From the NCBI GenBank assembly GCA_009782265.1, contig WRJM01000003.1, forward strand, positions 1 to 50,290: DNA of 50,290 nucleotides, written 5' to 3'. Positions 1 to 7,402 of the stretch are shown here, piece by piece (positions within the stretch are counted from its first letter, which is position 1; every line of letters begins with the position of its first letter). The notes under the pieces were generated by a model. The model saw only the letters and a list, made by a program, of their open reading frames with translations. It was not told the DNA's origin and did not search any database. This DNA comes from Oscillospiraceae bacterium (GTDB lineage: Bacteria; Bacillota; Clostridia; Oscillospirales; Ruminococcaceae). The position numbers and the translations under genes are program-made.

Positions 1-31
1 ATTCCACTAACTCCGTTCATGGCGAATTTTT

Positions 32-99
32 GGCAAATTTTCCGCCATACTGCGTTAAATTTCCTTGTAATACATAAAGTATTACTGTGTAAATTTGCC
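32..99. repeat. Nested inverted repeat upstream of fumarase gene
   Basis: Outer arms GGCAAATTT (32-40) and AAATTTGCC (91-99) enclose a perfect inner hairpin GTAATAC-ATAAA-GTATTAC (67-85). No reading frame continues from here into the next gene, because a TAA at 68-70 closes the relevant frame. The block resembles a dispersed palindromic element rather than a terminator, since no T-run follows it. Only one copy is in this window, so its repeat status is inference. Confidence 0.5.
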
Positions 100-159
100 T
101 TGTCTGACAAAAAATTATACTCAAAAATTAGCTCATTCAGGAGATAGTGGAAATGTCTA

Positions 160-705
160 ATGAAAATCAACGTTAGCGAACTTAAAAGTATCATTCCGGA
201 ACTGCGTGCGGGGACAAGAATAGAACTGACCGGTTTTATTTATACCGCACGGGACGCCGCTCATAAACGCCTTTGCGCGCTTTTGGATTCCGGTTCTCCT
301 CTGCCTTTTGACATTAAAGATGCCGTTATATACTACGCCGGACCTTCTCCCGCACCGGACGGGCTTCCTATCGGTGCTTGCGGACCGACAACCTCCGGAC
401 GTATGGATGTTTTTGCACCGCAGCTGCTTGATTCGGGCTTAGCGGCAATGATTGGCAAGGGTGAACGGTGCGAAGCGGTAAAAGAAGCTATTATCCGCAA
501 TAAGGCGATTTACCTGAGTGCGCCGGGCGGCGCGGGCGCTTTAGCCGCCGAACGCATAAAAAGCAATGAAGTGATTGCTTTTCCGGAACTCGGCTGTGAA
601 AGCATTAATAAGCTTTATACGGAAGATTTTCCACTGACGGTTGCATTGGATTGCACGGGCAGGTGTGTTTATGAACAGGAGCGGAAAAATTATGCAATTA
701 TATGA
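160..705 (+). CDS. Class I fumarate hydratase, beta subunit (C-terminal half)
   Basis: This 181-residue protein is a stand-alone C-terminal domain of the Fe-S fumarase/tartrate dehydratase family. The family motif CGPTTSGRMD lies near residues 69-78 and the following segment AMIGKG is also typical. The length is normal for the small subunit of the two-subunit enzyme, which hydrates fumarate to malate with the alpha subunit carrying the 4Fe-4S cluster. The alpha gene normally lies directly upstream, but the 159 bases visible here hold only a palindromic repeat, so the partner is outside the window or absent. The start at 160 has AGGAG 16 bases upstream; an ATG at 153 has better spacing but opens only a 7-codon frame. 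Confidence 0.85.
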   Translation: MKINVSELKSIIPELRAGTRIELTGFIYTARDAAHKRLCALLDSGSPLPFDIKDAVIYYAGPSPAPDGLPIGACGPTTSGRMDVFAPQLLDSGLAAMIGKGERCEAVKEAIIRNKAIYLSAPGGAGALAAERIKSNEVIAFPELGCESINKLYTEDFPLTVALDCTGRCVYEQERKNYAII

Positions 706-731
706 TTATTTTATTTTTTTGAAATTTTCTG

Positions 732-760
732 TTGACAAAATTACCTTTTAATGATATATT
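732..760 (+). promoter_or_regulatory. Sigma-A type promoter for the sigma factor gene
   Basis: TTGACA (732-737), a 17-base spacer and TATATT (755-760) lie 83 bases upstream of the sigma factor start. The fumarase gene therefore need not be co-transcribed with it. Confidence 0.75.
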
Positions 761-842
761 CATTTTAAGCGAACTATTATTTTAATCAGATTTAACGGAA
801 AGGTTTATTTAAGGGATTATTAAAATAAGGATATAAATCGGT

Positions 843-1430
843 GTGCTTATGGCTTTTCTGCCGGAAAATTCAAAAATGAACGATGAGCAATTGCTGAAAG
901 CGGCAAAGCAGGACGAAATCATCATGTCCGAGCTGATTACCCGCTATGTAAGTGTTATTGTTATCAAGGCAAATAAAATGGCGCGCGGGTTTTCCATGCT
1001 GAATAAGCAGGATGCCGAGGATTTTATATCGGAAGGGTTTCTCGGGCTTCTCAGCGCAATCCGTACCTATGAAGAAGAAAAAGGTTTATTCTCCGCTTAT
1101 GCGAACGCTTGCATTGATAACCGCATGAAAACCGCACTCGGCAAAGCAAAGCGCACGCTTATATTCACGGAGGAATTCAACCCTGATGTTATAAACCTAA
1201 AACACCAAATACCCGGCGCGGATGAAATATTGATTGAGAAGGAAAACCGGGAAGAAATCCTGAAAAAAATCAGCAAAATCTTATCCGAACACGAGTTTAA
1301 CGTATTTAAAATGTATCTTGATTCTTTTTCTTACAGGCAAATCTCCTCAAGGCTCGGTATCAGCGTAAAGTCAGTAGACAACGCTCTTTCCCGCGCCCGC
1401 GCAAAGCTCAAAGCCGCCCATAAATCTTAA
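843..1430 (+). CDS. RNA polymerase sigma-70 family factor, SigH-like
   Basis: The 195-residue protein has sigma region 2 (about residues 12-95, with DAEDFISEGFLGLLSAI as the core-binding/-10 helix) and region 4 at the C-terminus (YRQISSRLGISVKSVDNALSRARAKL as the helix-turn-helix). The KSVDNALSRARAKL ending and overall spacing match the stationary-phase SigH group of Firmicutes more closely than ECF factors. It would direct RNA polymerase to an alternative promoter set. The start is taken as GTG 843 because AAGGA (827-831) is well spaced to it; an in-frame ATG at 849 is an alternative. It has its own consensus promoter at 732-760. Confidence 0.85.
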   Translation: MLMAFLPENSKMNDEQLLKAAKQDEIIMSELITRYVSVIVIKANKMARGFSMLNKQDAEDFISEGFLGLLSAIRTYEEEKGLFSAYANACIDNRMKTALGKAKRTLIFTEEFNPDVINLKHQIPGADEILIEKENREEILKKISKILSEHEFNVFKMYLDSFSYRQISSRLGISVKSVDNALSRARAKLKAAHKS

Positions 1431-1474
1431 TAAACCCCGTAAATCCGAAAAAATTGTCCATTGTCAATTATATA

Positions 1475-1540
1475 TGACCCAGTAGCTTAATTCCAGAGCG
1501 TTGTTTTACAAAGGTGCCGGTGCAAATCCGGTCAAGGTCA
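1475..1540 (+). ncRNA. tRNA-like element with truncated anticodon arm, in leader of zinc-ribbon gene
   Basis: The 66-base segment has a tRNA layout. The acceptor ends TGACC (1475-1479) and GGTCA (1536-1540) pair. A D-arm is formed by GCTT (1485-1488) and GAGC (1496-1499). A T-arm GCCGG-TGCAAAT-CCGGT (1516-1532) has a T-loop-like heptamer. Only 16 bases separate the D- and T-arms, enough for a small TTGT-TTT-ACAA hairpin but not for a normal anticodon arm and variable loop. Two acceptor pairs are mismatched. It cannot be an ordinary decoding tRNA; it is either a decayed tRNA or a tRNA mimic acting in the leader of the gene that starts at 1568. Confidence 0.5.
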
Positions 1541-1567
1541 AATTTTAAAACGTGAGGTATCACAAAA

Positions 1568-1837
1568 ATGTTCGAAGACAAAACCCTTCAATGCAAGGAC
1601 TGTGGAGCAGATTTCGTATTCACAGCAGGCGAGCAGGAATTCTACGCTGAAAAAGGCTTCGTAAACGAGCCCCAGCGTTGCAAAGGCTGCCGTGACGCAA
1701 AGAAAAGCGCTGCGAGAAACAAGGAAACCTTTATCGCTACCTGCGCCGACTGCGGCGGAGAAGCAAAGATTCCGTTCAACCCGCGCGACGACAGACCCGT
1801 TTACTGCAGCGAATGCTTCGCAAAACAAAGAGCTTAG
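1568..1837 (+). CDS. Zinc-ribbon protein (zf_Tbcl-like)
   Basis: This 89-residue protein has two zinc-binding units. The N-terminal unit (residues 9-45) has CKDCG ... EQEFYAEKGF ... CKGCR, the signature of the probable zinc-ribbon family found in many Clostridia. The C-terminal unit (about residues 59-83) has CADCGG ... F-P-R-RPVYC-ECF. It is probably a small cytoplasmic protein binding nucleic acid or ribosomes, but its function is unknown. Upstream GTGAGG supplies a ribosome site, and the leader contains the tRNA-like element at 1475-1540, which suggests unusual regulation. The stop codon is the first base group of a hairpin that begins a strongly palindromic 3' region. Confidence 0.8.
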   Translation: MFEDKTLQCKDCGADFVFTAGEQEFYAEKGFVNEPQRCKGCRDAKKSAARNKETFIATCADCGGEAKIPFNPRDDRPVYCSECFAKQRA

Positions 1838-1931
1838 TCTGATTTGCTGAAGCAAATACAGACGGATTGTTTGCTTCGCAAACAATCAAGTAAAAAGTCT
1901 GCTATGCTAAAGCAAACAATCAAGTAAGCAG
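1837..1931. repeat. Cluster of hairpins and a 15-bp direct repeat after the zinc-ribbon gene
   Basis: The first hairpin pairs GTCTGATTTGC (1837-1847) with a slightly bulged complement ending at 1863. The second is perfect: GATTGTTTGC-TTC-GCAAACAATC (1865-1887). The string GCAAACAATCAAGTAA recurs at 1878-1893 and 1912-1927, and TCTGCT/AGCAGA arms flank the second copy. There is no coding frame here. A further pair AAAAGTC/GACTTTT spans about 1947-1996. The whole 190-base stretch up to the terminator at 2031 could be a structured 3' RNA or nested palindromic repeats. Confidence 0.5.
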
Positions 1932-2030
1932 ATGTTCTTGCAAACGCAAAAGTCATAATTGGGTTTTACTGATTCCGCTTGTAAACAACGACTTTTGGTA
2001 TCCCTGTGAAAGACTTTAGCAAACTAAATT

Positions 2031-2062
2031 GCCCCTTACAGCAAGTAAGGGGCGGTTTTCTT
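2031..2062 (+). terminator. Intrinsic terminator
   Basis: GCCCCTTAC (2031-2039), a 5-base loop and GTAAGGGGC (2045-2053) are followed by GGTTTTCTT. It closes the zinc-ribbon transcription unit. Confidence 0.85.
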
Positions 2063-2089
2063 GACTTTTAATAAAATAAATGTTATAAT
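2061..2089 (+). promoter_or_regulatory. Promoter for first Uma2 gene
   Basis: TTGACT (2061-2066), 17 bases, TATAAT (2084-2089). It overlaps the end of the preceding terminator and is followed by AGGAGG (2111-2116), 7 bases before the ATG. Confidence 0.85.
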
Positions 2090-2123
2090 GAAAATCTATA
2101 GTTAATCAACAGGAGGCTATCTC

Positions 2124-2693
2124 ATGGAAGCGTTGAAAAAAAACATTCATTACACATACAAAGACTACGAAAGCTGGGAATTAAAAGAAGGCGAGCGTTT
2201 TGAGTTGATTGACGGTTTTCCTTATGCAATGTCAGCACCGTCGCCGATTCATCAGGGGATAAGCATGATACTTTCAAGATTGTTCAGTAATTTTCTTCAC
2301 GGAAAATCCTGTAAAGTTTTTCATGCGCCTTTTGATGTTCGTTTAAACGCAAAAGGAGATAATGACGATAATGTCGTACAGCCTGATTTATTAGTTATTT
2401 GCGATAAATCAAAATTAGACGATAAAGGTTGTAACGGCGCGCCCGATATGGTGATTGAAATCACGTCACCGTCAACCGCCCGCCATGACAGGTTGATTAA
2501 ATTTCAAAAATACCAAAACGCAGGCGTTCGGGAATACTGGATTGTTGAACCGGAAACCAAGACCGTTCAGGCGTGTATTCTTGAAAATGAAAAATACTTT
2601 GTTAAGCCATACGGGGAAGATGATAATATTCCGGTGACTGTTTTAGAGGGTTGTGAAATCAGCATGAAAGAAGTTTTCGCGGAAGATGAATAA
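2124..2693 (+). CDS. Uma2 family endonuclease-like protein (DUF820)
   Basis: This 189-residue protein belongs to the Uma2/DUF820 family, which has a PD-(D/E)XK nuclease fold. Visible family landmarks are ELIDG (residues 28-32), the segment VVQPDLLVICDKSKL carrying the catalytic Asp, and PDMVIEITSPST carrying the E-x-x acidic residues. The C-terminal YWIVEPETKTVQ segment is also typical. The biological role of Uma2 proteins is not established; they are often multicopy and linked to mobile DNA. A close paralogue lies at 4636-5196 on the other strand. It has its own promoter, ribosome site and downstream terminator, so it is monocistronic. Confidence 0.85.
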   Translation: MEALKKNIHYTYKDYESWELKEGERFELIDGFPYAMSAPSPIHQGISMILSRLFSNFLHGKSCKVFHAPFDVRLNAKGDNDDNVVQPDLLVICDKSKLDDKGCNGAPDMVIEITSPSTARHDRLIKFQKYQNAGVREYWIVEPETKTVQACILENEKYFVKPYGEDDNIPVTVLEGCEISMKEVFAEDE

Positions 2694-2700
2694 ATAAAAT

Positions 2701-2779
2701 CGGCGGGGTTATGCCCCCTCACGTTAAATAAGGAATTAACTATTCTTACGTGAGGGGGCAATTTCCCGCCGTGTTTTGT
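2701..2779. terminator. Long double-stem hairpin after Uma2 gene
   Basis: Outer arms CGGCGGG (2701-2707) and CCCGCCG (2765-2771) enclose inner arms TGCCCCCTCACGT (2712-2724) and ACGTGAGGGGGCA (2748-2760). A T-rich tail follows. It probably terminates the Uma2 transcript. The 13-mer TCTTACGTGAGGG (2744-2756) also occurs at 42986-42998, inside the antisense RNA of the type I toxin-antitoxin candidate. Confidence 0.7.
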
Positions 2780-2782
2780 TTG

Positions 2783-2811
2783 TTGACAATATTTTAATTT
2801 TATGATAATAT
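2783..2811 (+). promoter_or_regulatory. Promoter for antitoxin-like gene
   Basis: TTGACA (2783-2788), 17 bases, TAATAT (2806-2811). AAAAAGGAG lies a few bases before the ATG at 2848. Confidence 0.65.
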
Positions 2812-2847
2812 ATAAATAGTAAAATAATTTAAAAAGGAGCAATTTGT

Positions 2848-3054
2848 ATGCAAGCGTATTCAGCGTATTACGAAAAAGGGCATATTATTCCGGTCGGCAA
2901 TTTTAATATACCCGAAAGACGGAAGTTAATTATTACAGTATTAGATGAATATGTTCCGGAAGTTAAAATTGATGATATAACATTAGCAAGCCAACAATCC
3001 CTTTCTAAAGACTGGCTTTTGCCTGAGGAGGACGAAGCGTGGGCAGATTTGTAA
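2848..3054 (+). CDS. Small antitoxin-like protein of a type II TA pair
   Basis: The 68-residue protein opens with a swapped-barrel-like strand pattern (YSAYYEKGHIIPVGNFNIPERRKLIITVLDE) reminiscent of AF2212/AbrB-type antitoxins. It ends with LSKDWLLPEEDEAWADL, the acidic tail seen in antitoxins paired with PemK/MazF toxins. The next gene starts at GTG 3039, inside this gene in another frame, as is usual for antitoxin-toxin pairs. Because that partner lacks its catalytic core, this looks like the surviving half of an inactivated module. The family assignment comes from pattern recognition, not a search. Confidence 0.6.
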   Translation: MQAYSAYYEKGHIIPVGNFNIPERRKLIITVLDEYVPEVKIDDITLASQQSLSKDWLLPEEDEAWADL

Positions 3055-3200
3055 AAGGTACATTAAAGGATATAAGTAATATCAGACCTAATAAGTTGTT
3101 CACAGCAGATGAAAATATTATTTTATATAAACTCGGAGAATTAAATAAAGCAAAATTTAATGATGTTATTAATATTATCGTAGACATGTTAAAAGAATAA
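3039..3200 (+). pseudogene. PemK/MazF-like toxin remnant with internal deletion
   Basis: A GTG start at 3039 with GAGGAGG at 3025-3031 opens a 53-residue frame. It begins GRFVKG, like the N-terminus of PemK/MazF proteins (consensus -KGD-VV-PFPFSD-). It then jumps to LKDISNIRPNKLFTADENI and ILYKLGELNKAKFNDVINII, which resembles the C-terminal third of the same family. The central barrel with the catalytic Arg/Thr residues, roughly 60 residues, is missing without loss of frame. It therefore cannot be an active endoribonuclease. The alternative is an unrelated short protein. Confidence 0.5.
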
Positions 3201-3201
3201 T

Positions 3202-3235
3202 AAACCGGCGGGGGTTCCCCGCCGGTTTATGTTTG
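3202..3235. terminator. Bidirectional terminator between converging genes
   Basis: AAACCGGCGGGG (3202-3213), loop GTT, CCCCGCCGGTTT (3217-3228), with T-rich sequence on both sides. It serves the toxin-antitoxin remnant on the plus strand and glyS on the minus strand. Confidence 0.85.
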
Positions 3236-3236
3236 T

Positions 3237-4613
3237 TTAAAACCCAACCCTCTCCTCAATATACGCCCTCACCTTGTCAATTTCAATCCGCACCTGCTCC
3301 ATGCTGTCGCGTTCGCGGATAGTTACTTTCCCGTCATTTTCGCTCTCAAAGTCCAAGGTCACACAGAACGGTGTACCGATTTCGTCCTGTCTGCGGTAGC
3401 GTTTGCCGATGTTTCCGGTTTCGTCGTAGTCGCACGCAAAGCTTTTGCACAATTCTGCATACAACTTCTCTGCGGGTTCGCCGAGCTTCTTTGACAGCGG
3501 CAGAACCGCCGCCTTGAAAGGCGCGAGATAGGGGTGAAAATGCAGGATATTGCGAATCGTGCCGTCGTCAAGAGCTTCCTCGTTATAAGCTTCTGTTAAA
3601 ACCGCAAGCAGAAGCCGCTCAACCCCTAAGCTCGGTTCAATGACATAGGGAATAAATTTTTCATTCGTATCGGGGTCGAAGTATTCAAGCGTCTTGCCTG
3701 ATTCATTGCTGTGTTGTTTCAAGTCGTAATCGGTACGGTCGGCAATCCCCCAAAGCTCACCCCAACCGAAAGGATACAGGTATTCAAAGTCTGTTGTTGC
3801 TTTTGAATAAAAACAAAGCTCCTCTGCGGTGTGGTCGCGGAGTTTCAAATTTTCTTCTTTTAAGCCGAGCGAAAGAAGCCAGTTTTTGCAAAAATCCTTC
3901 CAGTAAGAAAACCACTCTAAATCCGTACCCGGCTTGCAGAAAAATTCAAGCTCCATTTGCTCGAATTCACGCACGCGGAAGATAAACTTTCCGGGTGTGA
4001 TTTCATTTCTGAAGGATTTCCCGACCTGTGCCACCCCGAAAGGGATTTTTTTGCGGGAAGTCCGCTGAATATTTAAAAAGTTGACAAAAATTCCCTGCGC
4101 GGTTTCCGGACGCAGATAAATTTCGTCCGCATTTCCCTCTGTTATCCCCTGAAAGGTTTTAAACATCAGATTAAATTTACGAATACCTGTAAAGTTTATT
4201 TTTTGGCAGTTCGGGCAAGGGATTTTTTTCTCGTTAATATAATCCTCAAGCTGTTGATTTTCCCAGCCCGCAGTCACTGTACCGTCAAAATCCTCAATCA
4301 GAATATCGGCTCTGTGGCGGGTTTTGCAGCTTTTACAATCCATAAGCGGGTCGGAAAAACCTGCTAAATGCCCCGACGCAATCCAGGTCTGCGGGTTCAT
4401 TAAAATCGCGCTGTCAAGCCCTACATTATACTTGCTTTCCTGCACGAACTTTTTCAGCCATGCTTTTTTAATGTTATTTTTTAATTCAACGCCGAGCGGA
4501 CCGTAGTCCCATGTATTCGCCAAGCCGCCGTAAATTTCGCTTCCGGCGTATATAAAGCCGCGCCCTTTGCAAAGGGCAATCAGCTTATCCATGGTTTTTT
4601 CTGTGTTTTGCAT
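3237..4613 (-). CDS. glyS: Glycine--tRNA ligase (dimeric, single-chain type)
   Basis: This 458-residue class II synthetase charges tRNA-Gly with glycine. The N-terminal motif [22 protein letters not shown] is diagnostic of the alpha2 GlyRS used by Clostridia, and motif 2 and 3 regions are visible as [12 protein letters not shown] and [13 protein letters not shown] zinc-binding insert is marked by CKSC and CPNC near residues 93-138. The C-terminal anticodon-binding domain starts near residue 360. It is the last gene of a minus-strand run ilvE - uma2 - glyS, 22 bases after the Uma2 stop. The length is normal. Confidence 0.95.
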   Translation of the reverse strand: MQNTEKTMDKLIALCKGRGFIYAGSEIYGGLANTWDYGPLGVELKNNIKKAWLKKFVQESKYNVGLDSAILMNPQTWIASGHLAGFSDPLMDCKSCKTRHRADILIEDFDGTVTAGWENQQLEDYINEKKIPCPNCQKINFTGIRKFNLMFKTFQGITEGNADEIYLRPETAQGIFVNFLNIQRTSRKKIPFGVAQVGKSFRNEITPGKFIFRVREFEQMELEFFCKPGTDLEWFSYWKDFCKNWLLSLGLKEENLKLRDHTAEELCFYSKATTDFEYLYPFGWGELWGIADRTDYDLKQHSNESGKTLEYFDPDTNEKFIPYVIEPSLGVERLLLAVLTEAYNEEALDDGTIRNILHFHPYLAPFKAAVLPLSKKLGEPAEKLYAELCKSFACDYDETGNIGKRYRRQDEIGTPFCVTLDFESENDGKVTIRERDSMEQVRIEIDKVRAYIEERVGF

Positions 4614-4635
4614 TTTTGTGCGCCTTTCTTTTGTT

Positions 4636-5196
4636 TTAATTTGTAAAAACGTCTTTTAAATCAATAATACAGCCGTCTAATATGTGAACAGGGACGGTTT
4701 CGTGTTTTTCATAAGTGTTAATGATATGATTATTATTTTCTATTATATGAACCTGTACAGTTTCGGTAACAGGGTCTACAATCCAAAATTCCCGTACGCC
4801 CGCTTGTATATATTTATTAAGTTTAACAATAAAATCATAACTTGCGGTTGACGGTGATAAAACCTCAATCACAAAATCCGGCGCGCCGTTGATAGATTGA
4901 ACATCAACCTTTGATTTATCGCACACAACTAATAAATCCGGTTGAACTATTGAGTTATCGGATTTTTCTTTATTTGCGTTCAAGCGCACATCAAGAGGAG
5001 AGATAAAAACCCTACAAGGCTTTCCCTCTAAAAAGTTGAATAATCTTACGTGCAGTATACCGAGTATTTCTTGATGAATACGCGACGGCGACGACATCAT
5101 ATACGGTACGCCGTCAATCAATTCATACCGCACATCATCGTCCCATGTCAGATAATCTGCGTAGGTATAACGTTTATCTTTGCTAATCGCTTCCAT
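4636..5196 (-). CDS. Uma2 family endonuclease-like protein (second copy)
   Basis: This 186-residue paralogue of the protein at 2124-2693 has the same landmarks: [35 protein letters not shown] and [13 protein letters not shown]. The start at 5196 is chosen because AGGAGG lies at 5204-5209 and the protein then begins [15 protein letters not shown], matching the paralogue; a start 7 codons further upstream would run into the ilvE end. It follows ilvE by 13 bases and so is probably co-transcribed with ilvE and glyS, an unusual setting for a nuclease-like gene. Confidence 0.85.
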   Translation of the reverse strand: MEAISKDKRYTYADYLTWDDDVRYELIDGVPYMMSSPSRIHQEILGILHVRLFNFLEGKPCRVFISPLDVRLNANKEKSDNSIVQPDLLVVCDKSKVDVQSINGAPDFVIEVLSPSTASYDFIVKLNKYIQAGVREFWIVDPVTETVQVHIIENNNHIINTYEKHETVPVHILDGCIIDLKDVFTN

Positions 5197-5209
5197 AAAA
5201 CCCCTCCTG

Positions 5210-6277
5210 TTAATCAATCATCATTGACCAATTAAACTCATCCGGCAGTCTGCCGTACTGAATCCCCGTCAGCGTATCATATAATTTCGCTGATAATTCC
5301 CCGATTTTATTATTGTTTATTTCCATAATCATATTCCCCCATTTAAGTAAACCTACGGGAGAAATAACCGCCGCCGTGCCTGTTCCGAAACATTCCTGCA
5401 ATGTTCCGGCTTTATAAGCGTCCGCCACTTCCTGTATGGAAATTCTGCGCTCTGTTACTTTCATACCCCATTTTCGGCAAAGCTCAATTGCGGATTGTCT
5501 GGTAATGCCCTCTAAGACAGAACCCTGCAGTTCCGGCGTGATTACTTCATCATTCATCACAAAAAAAATATTCATCGCGCCGACTTCTTCAATATACTTT
5601 CGTTCAATCCCGTCAAGCCATAAAACCTGCGCGAAATTCTGTTTTTTTGCTTCCGCCTGCCCCGCAAGGGAAGCCGCGTAGTTACCGCCGGTTTTCGTAT
5701 AACCCATGCCGCCTTTAACTGCGCGGACATAGTTTTCTTCTACATAAATGCCCACAGGATTCAAGCCTGTTGCGTAATACGGACCGGACGGAGAGGTTAT
5801 AATGATAAATAAATATTCATCTCCCGGGCGCACGCCTACAAACGGGTCGGTTGCAAACACAAACGGGCGGATATACAACGACGCGCCGTCGCTGTGCGGA
5901 ACCCAATTTTTATCCAAATTGATTAATTGTTTTAAAGCGTCAAGCACAATATCTTCCGGAATTTCGGGAATTACAAGCCTTTTCGCTGATACATTCATGC
6001 GCTTGAAATTCTCCTGCGGTCTGAACAATCTGATTTTATTATTAGAATCGCGGTAAGCTTTCAACCCCTCGAAAATTTCCTGCCCATAATGCAGAACCAT
6101 AGCGGCGGGTGATAATGAAAGATTCTCAAAAGGCACAATGCGGGCGTCATGCCAACCGCTGCCGGTTTTATAATTCATAATAAACATATGGTCAGAGAAG
6201 ATTTGCCCGAAGCCGAGCTTAGAATCGTCCTGCGGAACAGGCTTAGGCATTGTTGTTTTATGAATCGTTATATTCAT
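5210..6277 (-). CDS. ilvE: Branched-chain amino acid aminotransferase
   Basis: This 355-residue fold-type IV PLP enzyme interconverts Leu/Ile/Val and their 2-oxo acids with 2-oxoglutarate/glutamate. The PLP lysine lies in GGMGYTKTGGNYAASL, and the family signature continues as WLDGIERKYIEEVGAMNIFFV. The C-terminal FGTGTAAVISPVG binds the cofactor phosphate. The length is typical of the bacterial/mitochondrial BCAT group. It heads the ilvE - uma2 - glyS run and has a consensus promoter at 6345-6373 on the minus strand. Confidence 0.93.
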   Translation of the reverse strand: MNITIHKTTMPKPVPQDDSKLGFGQIFSDHMFIMNYKTGSGWHDARIVPFENLSLSPAAMVLHYGQEIFEGLKAYRDSNNKIRLFRPQENFKRMNVSAKRLVIPEIPEDIVLDALKQLINLDKNWVPHSDGASLYIRPFVFATDPFVGVRPGDEYLFIIITSPSGPYYATGLNPVGIYVEENYVRAVKGGMGYTKTGGNYAASLAGQAEAKKQNFAQVLWLDGIERKYIEEVGAMNIFFVMNDEVITPELQGSVLEGITRQSAIELCRKWGMKVTERRISIQEVADAYKAGTLQECFGTGTAAVISPVGLLKWGNMIMEINNNKIGELSAKLYDTLTGIQYGRLPDEFNWSMMID

Positions 6278-6344
6278 CGTTTTATATCCTCCGGGAATTT
6301 TATATTTTATAAGTTCATAATCTAATCACAAATCACTATAAACA

Positions 6345-6373
6345 ACTATAACACAAATCGCTTTTTTTGTCAA
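6345..6373 (-). promoter_or_regulatory. ilvE: Promoter for ilvE run
   Basis: On the minus strand: TTGACA (6373-6368), 17 bases, TATAGT (6350-6345), about 70 bases upstream of the ilvE start. From here to 6492 the sequence is AT-rich and holds no gene. Confidence 0.75.
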
Positions 6374-6492
6374 TAAATACCTTGCCTTACCTTCGGAAGT
6401 GCTTGTTTATTCGAATAAATTATACTCAACTTCATTCAACTTCACTCTACATCACCCGTGAACATCATTGCTTTTTCGTTTTCATATGATAT

Positions 6493-6596
6493 ATAGTAAA
6501 TTAACTTGAAAATTGCACCAATAAACAGGCATAAAAACCCATAAATTAAAGCTTTTCACGCCTGTTTATTGGGCATTTTCTAAGTTAATTAACTAT
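6493..6596. mobile_element. MITE-like palindromic element (about 104 bp)
   Basis: The terminal arms are ATAGTAAATTAACTT (6493-6507) and AAGTTAATTAACTAT (6582-6596), differing at one position. They continue into a second stem in which CCAATAAACAGGC (6518-6530) pairs with GCCTGTTTATTGG (6560-6572). The loop is about 30 bases. The ends abut TA dinucleotides, as in elements mobilised by Tc1/mariner-IS630 type transposases, but no transposase is present. A single copy lies in this window, so mobility is inferred. Confidence 0.6.
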
Positions 6597-6668
6597 AATA
6601 AAAACAGAATTTACGAAAAGGAGGTATCGTTCAATGGGCTGAGGGGTTTCGCGAAAATCTGACAAAAT
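6597..6668 (+). other. Orphan ribosome site with immediately closed start codon
   Basis: A strong ribosome site AAAAGGAGG (6616-6624) is followed by ATG-GGC-TGA at 6634-6642, giving a two-codon frame. This looks like the front end of a gene whose body was lost, next to the palindromic element at 6493-6596. No other coding frame is supported up to the lipoprotein gene. Confidence 0.4.
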
Positions 6669-6674
6669 AAGTAT

Positions 6675-6703
6675 TGACAAAAAAGCCGAAACGGCTTATA
6701 ATG
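6675..6703 (+). promoter_or_regulatory. Promoter with palindromic spacer for the lipoprotein region
   Basis: TTGACA (6675-6680), 17 bases, TATAAT (6698-6703). The spacer contains the palindrome AAGCCG-AAA-CGGCTT (6684-6698), which abuts the -10 box and could be an operator. Confidence 0.7.
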
Positions 6704-6968
6704 AAAGGACGTAGCTTTCGGTTCTTATAACCAATGTTTTGTCATGCGGACAGAATCGGAAGATGTGTTGCTATCAATATCAACAGAAGAAAATCCGCTT
6801 GACGGTTTGTCCGATGTTGAAGTTGATTCCTTTACCGCAATTATAATTGACTACTCAGTTATAATCGTTTTACCGTTTACCCCTTTTACAACATTGTATA
6901 ATAAGCAATTACATATACGAGTTGGAGGGAAACAAGATATTAATATAATTAAATGGAAGGCGGTTATA

Positions 6969-7379
6969 ATGAATAAAAGAATATTAATATTGGTTTTATT
7001 TATTTCTTTATTGATATTATCATCATGCATTTTAACAAAAAACATAAACAATGAAATACTGCCACCGCCTAATGAACTTTACGCTATGATTTTTGTCGAC
7101 AACGAATTATATCATTTTTTCGATTTTGATAAAGGCGGTAGAATGAATAAAGAAGAATTGGAATATTTAGGGAATATTATTAAAACGCAAGACAGACGCG
7201 TTCCTGATGAAAATTTTGTTTCAAATTGTTATTCTTCAGATACAGAGATATATCGAGTAGATGAAAATTGCATATATATTGAATATCAATTTGCTTTTCA
7301 AGATTCTATATGGTCGGGTTTCGGTTACAACACTTGGGAGCGTGCGGTGAATGAACCGCCGAAGAAAAAAACGAATTAA
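6969..7379 (+). CDS. Small predicted lipoprotein, function unknown
   Basis: The product is 136 residues if started at ATG 6969. It then has an ideal lipoprotein signal: charged MNKR, a hydrophobic stretch, and the lipobox LSSC at about residues 17-20. Longer in-frame versions from upstream ATGs place this signal internally and have no ribosome site, so they were not used. The mature part is acidic and mixed, with no motif I recognise. It is followed by a terminator at 7403-7434. The upstream promoter is 266 bases away, leaving a long leader. Confidence 0.6.
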   Translation: MNKRILILVLFISLLILSSCILTKNINNEILPPPNELYAMIFVDNELYHFFDFDKGGRMNKEELEYLGNIIKTQDRRVPDENFVSNCYSSDTEIYRVDENCIYIEYQFAFQDSIWSGFGYNTWERAVNEPPKKKTN

Positions 7380-7402
7380 ATTATCGCTTGCAAAAAGAAA
7401 TC

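Noticed and set aside
1475-1540. Functional tRNA gene
   Set aside because: The spacing between D- and T-arms is too short for a normal anticodon arm and two acceptor pairs are mismatched, so it is reported only as tRNA-like.
6744-6968. N-terminal extension of the lipoprotein gene from ATG 6744
   Set aside because: It would bury a perfect lipoprotein signal peptide internally and has no ribosome site.
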